From: Bradyrhizobium semiaridum
GTDB taxonomy: Bacteria; Pseudomonadota; Alphaproteobacteria; Rhizobiales; Xanthobacteraceae
Assembly (NCBI RefSeq): GCF_020329505.1
Contig: NZ_JAGKJJ010000018.1
Coordinates: forward strand, 1 to 64,000
Direction of reading: 5' to 3'
Length of the DNA: 64,000 nt
Shown: positions 1 to 10,281 of the stretch, piece after piece
Position numbering within the stretch: position 1 is the stretch's first letter
How the letters are laid out: every line of letters starts with the position of its first letter
Notes under the pieces: generated by a model
What the model saw: only the letters and a program-made list of their open reading frames with translations
Told to the model about the DNA's origin: nothing
Databases searched by the model: none
Position numbers and translations under genes: made by a program

Positions 1-51
1 CTGATCGCGGCGCTGAAGGAACAGACCGCCGAGATGCGGCGGGCAGCCTAA
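1..51 (+). CDS. C-terminal end of an upstream chemotaxis gene (partial)
   Basis: The window opens inside a reading frame of 16 codons that ends in TAA, 18 bases before the cheW start. The visible tail is charged and helical, as at the end of a receiver domain. Position just upstream of cheW suggests the chemotaxis kinase CheA, perhaps a CheA fused to a receiver domain, but the fragment is too short to prove it. Confidence 0.5.
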   Translation: MIAALKEQTAEMRRAA

Positions 52-69
52 CCAACGGAAACGATACCG

Positions 70-549
70 ATGACCAGCAAGACCGAAGCGGGCGAAGGGG
101 CGATGGCGGAATACGTCACCGCTGTGATCGGCGGACAGCTGTTCGGCCTGCCGATCTCGCGGGTGCAGGACGTGTTCATGCCGGAGCGGCTGACGCGGGT
201 GCCGCTGGCGTCCAGCGAGATCGCCGGCGTGCTCAACCTGCGCGGCCGCATCGTCACCGTGATCGACATGCGCGCCCGGCTCGGCCTGCCGAAGGCCGAC
301 GACGGCCAGGTGCCGATGGCGGTCGGCGTCGACCTGCGCGGCGAATCCTATGGCCTCTTGATCGACCAGATCGGCGAAGTCTTGCGGCTGCCCGATGCCG
401 GCCGCGAGGACAATCCGGTCAACCTCGATCCGCGCATGGCCAAGCTCGCCGGCGGCGTCCACCGCCTCGACGGCCAGCTCATGGTCGTGCTCGACGTCGA
501 TCGCGTGCTCGAATTGATGCCTAAAGCAGATCTGAAGACCGCAGCGTAA
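70..549 (+). CDS. cheW: chemotaxis adaptor protein CheW
   Basis: 159 aa, the usual length for CheW, the cytoplasmic scaffold that couples chemoreceptors to the kinase CheA. The family pattern is visible: an opening beta strand (AVIGGQLFGLPI), the VFMPERLTRVPLA segment, the conserved NLRGRIVTVIDMR stretch near residues 56-68, and a closing LMVVLDVDRVL strand. It follows the partial gene closely and precedes cheY and cheR, so it belongs to one chemotaxis operon. Translation may start at the ATG at 70 or at an in-frame ATG at 103 (MAEYVTAV); both have only modest ribosome-binding sequences. The first eleven residues are not conserved in the family, so the start is less certain than the identity. 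Confidence 0.93.
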   Translation: MTSKTEAGEGAMAEYVTAVIGGQLFGLPISRVQDVFMPERLTRVPLASSEIAGVLNLRGRIVTVIDMRARLGLPKADDGQVPMAVGVDLRGESYGLLIDQIGEVLRLPDAGREDNPVNLDPRMAKLAGGVHRLDGQLMVVLDVDRVLELMPKADLKTAA

Positions 550-592
550 TGCGCCGCCGCGACAGACGGCGGTTCAAAAGGGAGTGCAACAG

Positions 593-982
593 ATGAAGAC
601 ATGTCTCGTCGTCGACGATTCCGGAGTGGTCCGCAAGATCGCCCGCCGCATCCTCGAGGGAATGGGGTTCACGGTCATCGAGGCCGAGGACGGCGCGGTC
701 GCGCTCGAAGCCTGCAAGCGCGCGATGCCGGAGGCTGTGCTGCTCGACTGGAACATGCCCGTGATGGACGGCTTCGAATTCCTCGTGCAGCTCCGCCGCC
801 TGCCCGGCGGCGACCAGCCCAAGGTGGTGTTCTGCACCACCGAGAACGGCATCGACCACATCTCGCGCGCGCTGCACGCCGGTGCCAACGAATACATCAT
901 GAAGCCGTTCGACAAGGACATCGTGATCGCGAAATTCCAGGAAGTGGGCCTGATCGCGCTCGACGCGCCGACCGAAGCGTGA
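593..982 (+). CDS. cheY: CheY-like single-domain response regulator
   Basis: 129 aa receiver domain with no output domain, so it acts by protein contact, most likely on the flagellar switch or as a phosphate sink. Visible active-site residues: acidic pair in VVDDS (D8, D9), phospho-acceptor D52 in LLDWNMP, Thr in FCTTENG, and Lys in YIMKPFD. A GTG at 584 is in frame, but ATG 593 has GGAG eight bases upstream and gives the standard N-terminus MKTCLVVDDS, so I use it. It lies between cheW and cheR. The presumed phosphodonor is the CheA encoded upstream, outside the window. Confidence 0.92.
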   Translation: MKTCLVVDDSGVVRKIARRILEGMGFTVIEAEDGAVALEACKRAMPEAVLLDWNMPVMDGFEFLVQLRRLPGGDQPKVVFCTTENGIDHISRALHAGANEYIMKPFDKDIVIAKFQEVGLIALDAPTEA

Positions 983-1019
983 AGCCAGTTTCATCCGTCT
1001 TTGTCTTTGTGAGGCTCCC

Positions 1020-1883
1020 GTGACGCCCCCCGACTTCGAGTATCTGCGCAAGCTGTTCAAGGACCATTCCGGTCTCGACCTCTCCGCGGACAAGCAATAT
1101 CTGATCGAGAGCCGCCTGCTGCCGCTGGCACGCAAATGCGGCCTCGCCGGCATTCCCGACCTGGTGGCGAAGATCAGAAGCGGCTCGTCCCAGCACATCG
1201 TGCAGGCGGTCGAGGCGATGACCACCAACGAGACGTTCTTCTTCCGCGACAAGGTGCCGTTCGATCATTTCCGCGACACCATCATGCCGGAACTCTTGAA
1301 GGCGCGCGCCGCGCGGCGTGCCGTGCGGATCTGGTGCGCCGCCGGTTCGACCGGACAGGAGCCCTATTCGCTGGCGATGTACCTGAAGGAGATGAGCGCG
1401 GCGCTGGTAGGATGGCGGGTCGAGATCATCGCGACCGACCTCTCGCAGGAGGTGTTGGAGAAATCCAAGGCCGGCATCTACAGCCAGTTCGAGGTGCAGC
1501 GAGGGCTGCCGATCCAGATGCTGGTCAAGTACTTCAAGCAGTCGGGCGAATTCTGGCAGATCAATCCGGAGCTGCGCGCGATGGTGCAGCATCGCCAGCT
1601 CAATCTGCTGCACGACTTCTCCCAGCTCGGCAGCTTCGACGTGGTCTTTTGCCGCAACGTGCTGATCTATTTCGATCAGGACACCAAGATCAACGTCTTC
1701 AACCGGCTCGCCCGGTTGATGGACACCGATGGCTTCCTGGTGCTGGGCGCCGCCGAGACGGTGGTCGGGCTCACCGACACCTTCAAGCCGGTCGCCGACC
1801 GCCGCGGCCTGTACCGGCCGAGCGGCTTGCGGGCGGCCGGGGCCGTGACGCCAAGGCTTGCCGCGCTGGCGGCCGGACATTGA
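1020..1883 (+). CDS. cheR: chemotaxis protein-glutamate O-methyltransferase CheR
   Basis: 287 aa, normal CheR size. The enzyme transfers methyl groups from S-adenosylmethionine to glutamates of chemoreceptors for adaptation. Visible features: N-terminal helical domain (residues 1-75) with TNETFFFRD, the SAM loop WCAAGSTGQEPYSLAM (the usual Cys-Ser-Thr-Gly-Glu loop here reads AGSTGQE), IIATDLSQEVLEKSKAGIYS, and the family hallmark FDVVFCRNVLIYFD. It starts with GTG at 1020, 37 bases after cheY, and ends 3 bases before the PilZ-like gene, so the genes are co-transcribed. No cheB methylesterase is visible in the window. Confidence 0.93.
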   Translation: MTPPDFEYLRKLFKDHSGLDLSADKQYLIESRLLPLARKCGLAGIPDLVAKIRSGSSQHIVQAVEAMTTNETFFFRDKVPFDHFRDTIMPELLKARAARRAVRIWCAAGSTGQEPYSLAMYLKEMSAALVGWRVEIIATDLSQEVLEKSKAGIYSQFEVQRGLPIQMLVKYFKQSGEFWQINPELRAMVQHRQLNLLHDFSQLGSFDVVFCRNVLIYFDQDTKINVFNRLARLMDTDGFLVLGAAETVVGLTDTFKPVADRRGLYRPSGLRAAGAVTPRLAALAAGH

Positions 1884-1886
1884 GCG

Positions 1887-2201
1887 ATGACAGACGAGGG
1901 CAAAGTCGTTGAGCGGGTCACCTTCAGCCGGGGCTTCGACGTCTGCATCATGGCGATCGACGGCACCTGGCGGCGGGATTGCCTGCTCAACGCCATCTCC
2001 GATACCGACGCATCGCTCACCGTCGAGGGTTCCATCCAGGGGCTGAACCTGAAGGAGTTTTTTCTGCTGCTGTCGTCGACCGGGCTCGCCTATCGCCGCT
2101 GCGAGCTGGTCCGCGTCAATGGCACCGAGATGGACATCTGCTTCATCAGGGGGCGGCTGGGCAAGAAGCGCGCGGGAGATGCCGATCGGCTCGGGGCGTG
2201 A
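1887..2201 (+). CDS. PilZ-like small protein of the chemotaxis operon
   Basis: 104 aa with the layout of a small alphaproteobacterial PilZ-like domain: a CIMAIDGTWRRDCLLNAIS segment (the R..C..I core typical of PilZ), a beta-rich middle with EGSIQGLNLKEFFLLLSSTG, and RRCELVRVNGTEMDICF near the end. PilZ domains often bind cyclic di-GMP, but I do not see a full RxxxR...D/NxSxxG pair, so ligand binding is uncertain. The ATG lies 3 bases after the cheR stop, which indicates the last gene of the chemotaxis operon. A role linking second messengers to motility is inferred from context only. Confidence 0.7.
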   Translation: MTDEGKVVERVTFSRGFDVCIMAIDGTWRRDCLLNAISDTDASLTVEGSIQGLNLKEFFLLLSSTGLAYRRCELVRVNGTEMDICFIRGRLGKKRAGDADRLGA

Positions 2202-2551
2202 ACCCGTCGCCACGCCGACGCTGCCTTTCCCGATGCGCGGAACCGACCGTTGCCGCCTCAGAGGTCAATTCGCCAAAAATGCAGGGCGGGTGATTTTCGC
2301 CCCAGCGGATCAGTTGAGGCGATGCGCCGGGACTGCCGCATCGCACAGCGGCCAATCAAGCGCCGCGCTGGCGTCCTGCTCGGTGAGCGGGGCCTCACTT
2401 GCAATCGCGGCTTCGATCAGCCGCAGGCTCCGTTCTTAGGGAATGTGCTGCTACTTGTGCGCTAAGCTGCCGTCCCGTACAAATACGGGACCATTGATCG
2501 CGAATGATCAGAGATGTGCGGTCACGCGCGATGCTGTACCACTGACGGACG
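2202..2551. other. intergenic region between chemotaxis operon and fixJ-like gene
   Basis: 350 bases with no convincing gene. Short frames occur on both strands but have no recognizable product or ribosome-binding site. The only strong structure is the palindrome at 2472-2491, listed separately. Confidence 0.6.
2472..2491. promoter_or_regulatory. perfect 8-bp inverted repeat, candidate operator
   Basis: GTCCCGTA, a four-base CAAA spacer, then TACGGGAC: a perfect 8-bp inverted repeat about 60 bases upstream of the response-regulator start. The 20-base span is the size of a dimeric HTH operator. As RNA it would be a short hairpin, but no T-run follows, so I favour an operator. The cognate regulator, possibly the adjacent FixJ-type protein itself, is not shown. 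Confidence 0.55.
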
Positions 2552-3193
2552 ATGCATATGGCTGAGAATGGTGCTCCCCGCGGGGAGATTTTCGTAGTCG
2601 ACGACGATCCAGCCGTTCGCGAGACGCTGTCCGTAGTCCTGTCGACGGCGGGCTACAAGGTGATCTGCTTCGCCGACGGCGCTGCGCTGCTCGCCGTTGC
2701 GCGCTCCCGGACCCCGGCCTGCATCCTGCTCGACGTGCACATTCCCGGCAAATCCGGCCTCGATATCCTGCGCGAGCTGCACGGCGAGGACTATCCGGCG
2801 CCGATCTTCATGATCTCCGGCCAGGGCGATATCGCGATGGCGGTCAGCGCCATCAAGAACGGCGCGCTCGACTTCATCGAGAAGCCGTTCCGCGGCAATG
2901 AGATCGTCAGCCGGCTCAACGAGGCGATCGAGGCCTACACGCGACGCCGGAACGAGAGCTCGGCTTCGCGGATCGCCTCGCTGCACTTCCCGGGACGCGA
3001 GCCGCTGACCCGCAGGGAGCGCGAGGTGCTCGAGCAATTCACCTCCGGCGCCTCGAACAAGGAAGCCGGCCGCCAACTCGGCATCAGCCCGCGCACGATC
3101 GAGGATCACCGCGCCAACATCATGAAGAAGCTCGGAGCGCGCAATGCCGCCGACCTCGTCCGCATCGTGATGACGGCGCAGCGCCAGGCGTGA
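2552..3193 (+). CDS. FixJ/LuxR-type two-component response regulator
   Basis: 213 aa. The N-terminal receiver (about residues 11-125) has the acidic pocket FVVDDDP, phospho-acceptor D61 in LLDVHIPGKSG, the MISGQGDI segment and Lys in IEKPF, all typical of the FixJ/TodT branch. The C-terminal LuxR HTH (about 148-210) reads LTRREREVLEQFTSGASNKE, then GISPRTIEDHRANIMKKLGA. It is an orphan: no kinase gene lies beside it. ATG 2552 and ATG 2558 are both possible starts. The perfect palindrome 60 bases upstream may be its operator. Phosphorylation probably makes it a dimeric activator of an unknown target. Confidence 0.9.
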   Translation: MHMAENGAPRGEIFVVDDDPAVRETLSVVLSTAGYKVICFADGAALLAVARSRTPACILLDVHIPGKSGLDILRELHGEDYPAPIFMISGQGDIAMAVSAIKNGALDFIEKPFRGNEIVSRLNEAIEAYTRRRNESSASRIASLHFPGREPLTRREREVLEQFTSGASNKEAGRQLGISPRTIEDHRANIMKKLGARNAADLVRIVMTAQRQA

Positions 3194-3305
3194 TCTTGGC
3201 CGCTGAATTTCACCTCTGATTCTCTTCCCGCGGAGTTTTGCGGCGCACCCGTGCGGGGCGCGCCGCGCGCGTGCGGGCAATGTCAGGAAACATGGCGCAT
3301 CGATC

Positions 3306-5045
<1,740 letters not shown>

Positions 5046-5052
5046 TCACTAT

Positions 5053-5153
5053 CATTCCGGGGCATCGCGAAGCCATGAGCCCGGAATCCATTTCGCCACG
5101 CTTGATGCGGCTTAATGGATTCCGGGCCTGCGCCTTCGGCGCATCCCGGAATG
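5053..5153. repeat. long palindromic intergenic repeat (family G)
   Basis: Two long imperfect arms, 5053-5091 and 5115-5153, are inverted copies of each other. Both start or end in CATTCCGG/CCGGAATG and both contain the GGAATCCAT block. It sits between the dehydratase and rraA-like genes and could fold into a long hairpin in the transcript. Confidence 0.8.
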
Positions 5154-5175
5154 ACGAAGGGAGAAGGCAAGCACC

Positions 5176-5895
5176 ATGTCCAAACTCAGCGACACCACCC
5201 GCAACAAGCTCAAATCCGTCTCCACAGCAACAGTCGCGACCGCGCTGTTCAAGCGCGGCTTCCGCATCCAGACGATCCAGGATGTGCATCCGCTCGGCCC
5301 AAACCAGCCGACCATGGTCGGCGAGGCCTTCACCCTGCGCTACATGCCGGCGCGCGAGGACCTCAACAAGATCGAGGTGTTCCGCGACCGCGCGCATCCG
5401 CAGCGCAAGGCGATCGAGGATTGCCCGCCCGGCGCCGTGCTTGTCATGGACAGCCGCAAGGATGCGCGTGCGGCAAGCGCCGGCGCGATCCTGGTGACGC
5501 GGCTGATGAAGCGCGGCTGCGCCGGCGTCGTCACCGACGGCGGCTTTCGCGATGCGGCCGAGATCGCGCGGCTCGGCTTCCCCGCCTTCCATCACCGTCC
5601 GAGCGCGCCGACCAACCTCACCTTGCACCAGGCGATCGAGATCAACGTCCCGATCGGCTGCGGCGACGCGCCGGTGTTTCCCGGCGACGTGATCCTCGGC
5701 GACAGCGACGGCGTCATCGTGATCCCCGTGCATCTCGCCGACGAGATCGCCGACGACACCTTTGAAATGACCGCGTTCGAGGATTTCGTCACCGAGCAGG
5801 TCCACAACGGCCGCGGCATCTTCGGCCTCTATCCCGCGACCGACGAGCAGACGCTGAAGGATTTTGCGGTATGGCGAAAGGCGAAGGGGAGGTGA
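5176..5895 (+). CDS. RraA-family protein (ribonuclease E regulator / HMG aldolase-like)
   Basis: 239 aa member of the RraA/demethylmenaquinone-methyltransferase-like fold. Some members inhibit RNase E; others are 4-hydroxy-4-methyl-2-oxoglutarate or oxaloacetate-type aldolases. The conserved core is visible: PPGAVLVMDSRKD, GAILVTRLMKRGCAGVVTDGGFRD (the G...R-D metal/substrate site of the aldolase branch) and FPGDVILGDSDGVIVIP. Because it follows an IlvD/Edd dehydratase on the same strand and retains the aldolase-type Arg-Asp, a catabolic role on a keto acid seems likelier than RNase regulation; that is an inference. A palindromic repeat separates it from the dehydratase gene. Confidence 0.82.
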   Translation: MSKLSDTTRNKLKSVSTATVATALFKRGFRIQTIQDVHPLGPNQPTMVGEAFTLRYMPAREDLNKIEVFRDRAHPQRKAIEDCPPGAVLVMDSRKDARAASAGAILVTRLMKRGCAGVVTDGGFRDAAEIARLGFPAFHHRPSAPTNLTLHQAIEINVPIGCGDAPVFPGDVILGDSDGVIVIPVHLADEIADDTFEMTAFEDFVTEQVHNGRGIFGLYPATDEQTLKDFAVWRKAKGR

Positions 5896-5904
5896 GGCTC
5901 TTCG

Positions 5905-6050
5905 CCTCTCCCCGCCTGAGGGGAGAGCCCGGATCGCATGAGATGCGATCCGTGTGAGGGGGAGCCTCCGCGAGTCCGTCCCTAGCCATTGATGCTGATG
6001 CAGCCCCTCACCCCAACCCTCTCCCCGCAAGAGCTGAGCGAGGGAGCTAG
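5905..6050. repeat. palindromic repeat, family A copy 1
   Basis: Contains CTCTCCCCGC / GGGGAGAG, GTGAGGGGGAG and CCCCTCACCCC...CTCTCCCCGC blocks arranged as inverted arms. The same blocks recur at 10305-10440 and 41829-41976. First of three repeat families packed into the gap 5896-6273, which has no gene. Confidence 0.8.
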
Positions 6051-6053
6051 AGC

Positions 6054-6152
6054 CGTCGTCCTGGCGAAAGCCTGGACTTATTTGCCGCGGTACTACGACC
6101 GCCGCGTTGCAGAGATCACGCGGTACGGGTCCTGGCCTTCGCCAGGACGACG
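6054..6152. repeat. palindromic repeat, family B copy 1
   Basis: Arms CGTCGTCCTGGCGAAAGCC and its near inverse ending CCAGGACGACG, separated by a variable centre. Related copies are at 39062-39186 and 62950-63067. Confidence 0.85.
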
Positions 6153-6183
6153 ATGGGGGGAAACCCGCGATCAACGATGATCC

Positions 6184-6268
6184 GTAGCCCGGATGAAGCG
6201 AAGCGTAATCCGGGATTCTCGCAATTGGAAAGACTGCCCCGGATTGCGCTGCGCTTCATCCGGGCTAC
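6184..6268. repeat. palindromic repeat, family C copy 1
   Basis: Begins GTAGCCCGGATGAAGCG and ends with its inverse CGCTTCATCCGGGCTAC. A second copy is at 18128-18215. It lies just beyond the stop codon of the oligopeptidase gene on the other strand. Confidence 0.85.
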
Positions 6269-6273
6269 GAGAG

Positions 6274-8376
6274 CTACACCTCGGCCCGTTCCGCCATTCC
6301 CACCGCCCACAGCGCGAACGCGTAGACGATCGCGATTTCATCGAGACGGTTGAAGCGCCCCGACGCGCCGCCGTGGCCGGCGCCCATGTTGGTGCGCAGC
6401 AGCACCGGGCCGCCGCCCGTCATGGTGGCGCGCAGCCGTGCGATCCATTTGGCCGGCTCCCAATAGGTGACGCGCGGATCAGTGAGCCCGCCCATCGCCA
6501 GGATCGCCGGATAGTCCTGTGCCGCGACGTTGTCGTAGGGCGAGTAGGACAGGATGGTGCGAAAGTCCTTTTCGCTTTCGATCGGGTTGCCCCATTCCGG
6601 CCATTCCGGCGGCGTCAGCGGCAGCGTGTCGTCGAGCATGGTGTTGAGCACGTCGACGAACGGCACCTCGGCGACGATGCCGCCGAACAATTCGCCGGCG
6701 CGGTTGGCCACCGCACCCATCAGCATGCCGCCGGCCGAGCCGCCATGGCCGACGATACGTTTCGCGCCGGTGTAGTTCGCTGCGATCAGCGCGCGTCCGG
6801 CGGCGGCGAAGTCGTCGAACGTGTTGGTCTTCTTCTCGCGCTTGCCGTCGAGATACCAGCCCCAGCCCTTGTCGGCGCCGCCGCGGATATGTGCGATCGC
6901 GTAGACGAAGCCGCGGTCGACCAGCGAGAGACGGTTGGCGTTGAACGAGGCCGGCATCGCCATGCCGTAGGAGCCGTAGCCATAGAGCAAGAGCGGTGCC
7001 TTGCCGTCGCGGGCAAGATCCTTGCGATGCAGGATCGAGACCGGCACCTCGGCGCCGTCATGCGACGTCGCCATGATGCGCGTGGTGACGTAATCCGCCG
7101 GGTTGTGCCGGGACGGAATCTCCTGCCGCTTGCGCAGCACCCGCGCCCGCGTCGCCATGTCGTAGTCGTAGACCTCCGATGGCGTCGTCATCGACGAATA
7201 GGCGAAGCGCAGATTGGTGGTCTCGAATTCGTAGCCGCCCATCGTGTCGAGCGAATAGGCCGCCTCGTCGAACGCGATGGCGTGCTCCTCGCCGGTTGAG
7301 AGATCGCGGATGACGATCGCCGGCAGCGCGTTCGCACGCTCCAGCCGCACCATGTGGCCGGCATAGAGCTCGACGTCGAGCACGTAGACGCCTTCGCGAT
7401 ACGGGATCAGGTCGCGCCAGTTGGCGCGCTCGGGCGCCGCGAGCGGCGCGGTCACCACCTTGAAGTCGATGGCGTCGTCGGCATTGCTGAGGATGTAGAG
7501 CTGATCGCCGCGGTCGGCGACCGAATATTGCACGCCTTCCTCGCGCGCCGCGACGAGGCGCGGCGGCGCATCGGGATTGGCGAGGTCGATCAGCCGCTGC
7601 TCCGAGGTCTCGTGGTCGCCGCCCGCGATCACGCAGAAGCGGCCGCTGGCGCTCTCGTGCAGATGAGTGAACCAGCCGGAATCCTGCTCCTCATAGATCA
7701 GGATGTCGTCGGCCTGCTTGGTGCCGAGCCTGTGCCGCCACACCTGCATCGGGCGGTGATTGTCGTCGAGCTTGACGTAGAAGAAACTTTTGGAATCCGC
7801 CGCCCAGACCACGCCGCCGTCGGTCTCCTCGACGCAATCGTCGAGATCGGCACCCGAGGCCCAGTCGCGCACGCGAATCGAGAAATACTCGGAGCCCTTG
7901 GTGTCGGCGCTCCAGGCGTGCAGCCGATGGTTGTTGGAATGCCGGCTGCCGCCGAACTTGAAATATTTGTGGTCCCGCGCCAGCACGTCGCCATCGAGCA
8001 CCACATGCGCATCGCCGCCGTCGCGCGGCATGCGGCAGAACAACTCGTGCTGGCCGCCTTCGCGAAACTTCCTGAAATAGGCAAACGGGCCGTCCGGCGA
8101 CGGCACGCTGGAATCATCCTCCTTGATCCGCCCGCGCATCTCCTTCACGAGCTGCTTCTGCAAGCCGTCGGTGTGGCCGAGCAGGCTCTCGGTGTAGCCG
8201 TTCTCGGCTTCGAGATAGGCGCGGATATCGGGATCGAGGATCGCGGGATCGCGCAGCACCTCCTGCCACTTCGGGTCCTTGATCCACGCATAATCGTCCG
8301 TCACCGTGATGCCGTGGGTGGTGAAACTGTGCGGCCGGCGCGGCGCGACGGGGGGCTTGCTGGCAGATTGGGTCAC
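6274..8376 (-). CDS. ptrB: S9-family oligopeptidase (oligopeptidase B / prolyl oligopeptidase type)
   Basis: 700 aa from a GTG at 8376 with AGGA five bases upstream. A longer open frame to 8499 would read into a palindromic repeat and is rejected. Peptidase S9A enzymes cleave short peptides, after basic residues in oligopeptidase B, usually in the cytoplasm. The N-terminal half is a beta-propeller (from about residue 60, HSFTTHGITVTDDYAWIKDP near the start). The C-terminal alpha/beta-hydrolase domain carries the catalytic Ser in GHGGSAGGM, Asp in GGLTDPRV and His in GAGHGG. No signal peptide is seen. The end abuts repeat family C. Confidence 0.92.
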   Translation of the reverse strand: MTQSASKPPVAPRRPHSFTTHGITVTDDYAWIKDPKWQEVLRDPAILDPDIRAYLEAENGYTESLLGHTDGLQKQLVKEMRGRIKEDDSSVPSPDGPFAYFRKFREGGQHELFCRMPRDGGDAHVVLDGDVLARDHKYFKFGGSRHSNNHRLHAWSADTKGSEYFSIRVRDWASGADLDDCVEETDGGVVWAADSKSFFYVKLDDNHRPMQVWRHRLGTKQADDILIYEEQDSGWFTHLHESASGRFCVIAGGDHETSEQRLIDLANPDAPPRLVAAREEGVQYSVADRGDQLYILSNADDAIDFKVVTAPLAAPERANWRDLIPYREGVYVLDVELYAGHMVRLERANALPAIVIRDLSTGEEHAIAFDEAAYSLDTMGGYEFETTNLRFAYSSMTTPSEVYDYDMATRARVLRKRQEIPSRHNPADYVTTRIMATSHDGAEVPVSILHRKDLARDGKAPLLLYGYGSYGMAMPASFNANRLSLVDRGFVYAIAHIRGGADKGWGWYLDGKREKKTNTFDDFAAAGRALIAANYTGAKRIVGHGGSAGGMLMGAVANRAGELFGGIVAEVPFVDVLNTMLDDTLPLTPPEWPEWGNPIESEKDFRTILSYSPYDNVAAQDYPAILAMGGLTDPRVTYWEPAKWIARLRATMTGGGPVLLRTNMGAGHGGASGRFNRLDEIAIVYAFALWAVGMAERAEV

Positions 8377-8470
8377 GCGGTCCTCATTGTGCGGGGGTAC
8401 CGCTGTATATCGGGACGAATGTGGCGATTGCCAGATGGAAACCGTTGGTTTGGCGCTCCGCTCTACCCCC

Positions 8471-8548
8471 GTCATTGCGAGCGAAGCGAAGCAATCCATG
8501 CTTCAACGTATGCGGAGCCATGGATTGCTTCGCTTCGCTCGCAATGAC
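8471..8548. repeat. palindromic repeat, family D copy 1
   Basis: GTCATTGCGAGCGAAGCGAAGC and ATCCATG on one arm, with the exact inverse order ending CGCTCGCAATGAC on the other. A decayed copy is at 45694-45741. It occupies the gap between the oligopeptidase and permease genes. Confidence 0.9.
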
Positions 8549-8565
8549 CGGGGAGAGGGCGTGGG

Positions 8566-10281
8566 CTAACCGTTCCGCAGCTTCGCGCCGGCATTGCCGC
8601 CGGACATCGGAATCTGGTTCACGGCCAGCACCACGGCGAAGGTGATCACCAGCATCGCGATGCCGAGCACGGCGATCGCGGCGAGGTCGCCGCCCTCGTT
8701 GAGGTCGTAGATCAGGACGCTGAGCACCTTGGTCTGCGAGGTGAACAGCACGATCGCGGCCGACAGCTCCCGCATCACGCCGATGAAGATGAAGCACCAG
8801 GTCGCGATCACGCCGGTGCGCAGCAAGGGCGCGGTGATCTGGCGCAGTGCCTGCAGCCGTGTCGCGCCGAGGATGCGGCTGGCCTCCTCGAGCTCGGGAT
8901 GGATGGTCGCGAACGCTGCCTGCAATTGCTGATAGGCCGACGGCAGATTGATGGTGAGGAAGGCGAGCAGCAGGATCCACAGCGTGCCGTAGAGCACGAA
9001 GGGCGGCCGCGTGTAGCTCAGGAACAGCCCGACGCCGAGCACGATGCCGGGGACGGCGACCGGCGCGGTGGCGAGGAAGCCGAGCACGCGGTGGCCTGCG
9101 ATCACCTTGCGCGTCGTGACATAGGCGATGACCAGCGCGAGGAGGGTGCCGATGGTCGCGGTCGCGGTGCCGAGGATCACGGTGTTCCTCAAGGCCAGCT
9201 GGGTCGACGACAGCTCGGTGAACACGAAGACGATGTTGTGCAGCGTCGCCGTCGACGCCGTCACCAGCGTGGTGGCGTTCGGCGAGAACGCGGCGTTGAG
9301 CAGCGCGAAATAGGGCAGGAACACCGGGTTGAGCAGCACCACGAGGCAGAAGCCGAGCGCCGCCCAGCGCCAGCCTTTCAGCTCGACCCGGCGCGGCGCG
9401 CCGTATTTGCCGCCGATCACCGAATAGCCGCGGCGGCCGAGCAGCGCCTTCTGGCCCTGCAGCAAGAGGATCGTCAGCAACAGCAGCGGCACGGCGGCGG
9501 CTGCCGCGAGCTCGAGCTTCGGCGGATACTGGAACAGGCTCCAGATCTTGGTCGTCATGGTGTGGAAGCCGGCCGGCAGCGCCAGGATCGCCGGCGAGCC
9601 GAACAGCGTCATCGCCTGCAGGAAGGCGATCAGCGCGCCGGCGACCAGCGCCGGCAGCGCCAGCGGAATCGTCACCCGCCGCGCCGTGGTCCAGGCCTTG
9701 CCGCCGAGGATCGCGGAGGCGTCCTCCAGCTCGCCCGGCATGGTGTCGAGCGCATTCGCCACCAGCACGAACACGAACGGGAACGTGTAGCAGGAGATCA
9801 CGAAGATGATCCCGGTCAGCGAATAGATGTTGAACAGGGCATCCGCGTCCTCGCCGGCGAACAGCCGATAGAGCTGGTTGAGCAGCCCGGAATTCGGCGC
9901 CGCCAGCAATTCCCAGGCCACCGCGCCGAGGAACGGCGGCGTCACGAACGACGCCGTCACCAGCGCGCGGATGGTCTGCCGACCCGGCATGTCGGTGCGC
10001 GACACCAGCCAACTGATCGGCGCGGCGACGATGCAGCAGATCAGTGCCGACGTGGTTGCGATGATTGCCGTGGTCAGCAGCGGATCGAGGAAATCCGGAT
10101 TGCTGAACAGCGTGATGAAGTTCTGCAGCGTCGGATGCCGGCTCTTGTCGGTGAAGGCGAACACCGCGAGCCACGACAGCGGCAGCAGGATGAGGAGGAC
10201 GAGCACGGCGGCGAACAGCCACAGCACCGGCCGGGTCCAGTCGAAGCGGGATTTGGGGGAGGTGGTGGTGATTGTTATCAT
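8566..10281 (-). CDS. ABC transporter permease, fused two-domain iron(III)/2-AEP type
   Basis: 571 aa inner-membrane protein with two consecutive binding-protein-dependent permease domains in one chain, about 12 hydrophobic helices. Each half has an EAA loop that contacts the ATPase: LEDASAILGGKAWTTARRVT in the first and LEEASRILGATRLQALRQI in the second. Fused permeases of this size occur in FbpB/SfuB iron(III) importers and in predicted 2-aminoethylphosphonate importers. It lies downstream of the ATPase gene on the same strand. The binding-protein gene expected between them survives only as a signal-peptide fragment, whose frame overlaps this ATG by four bases (ATGA). Substrate cannot be assigned. 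Confidence 0.9.
   Translation of the reverse strand: MITITTTSPKSRFDWTRPVLWLFAAVLVLLILLPLSWLAVFAFTDKSRHPTLQNFITLFSNPDFLDPLLTTAIIATTSALICCIVAAPISWLVSRTDMPGRQTIRALVTASFVTPPFLGAVAWELLAAPNSGLLNQLYRLFAGEDADALFNIYSLTGIIFVISCYTFPFVFVLVANALDTMPGELEDASAILGGKAWTTARRVTIPLALPALVAGALIAFLQAMTLFGSPAILALPAGFHTMTTKIWSLFQYPPKLELAAAAAVPLLLLTILLLQGQKALLGRRGYSVIGGKYGAPRRVELKGWRWAALGFCLVVLLNPVFLPYFALLNAAFSPNATTLVTASTATLHNIVFVFTELSSTQLALRNTVILGTATATIGTLLALVIAYVTTRKVIAGHRVLGFLATAPVAVPGIVLGVGLFLSYTRPPFVLYGTLWILLLAFLTINLPSAYQQLQAAFATIHPELEEASRILGATRLQALRQITAPLLRTGVIATWCFIFIGVMRELSAAIVLFTSQTKVLSVLIYDLNEGGDLAAIAVLGIAMLVITFAVVLAVNQIPMSGGNAGAKLRNG

Noticed and set aside
5176..5895. Menaquinone methyltransferase (MenG) for the RraA-like gene
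   Set aside because: It is an old misnomer; no SAM-binding motif is present and the fold blocks are those of RraA.
8377..8499. N-terminal extension of the oligopeptidase to an ATG at 8499
   Set aside because: The extra codons read a palindromic repeat; the GTG at 8376 has a ribosome-binding site.
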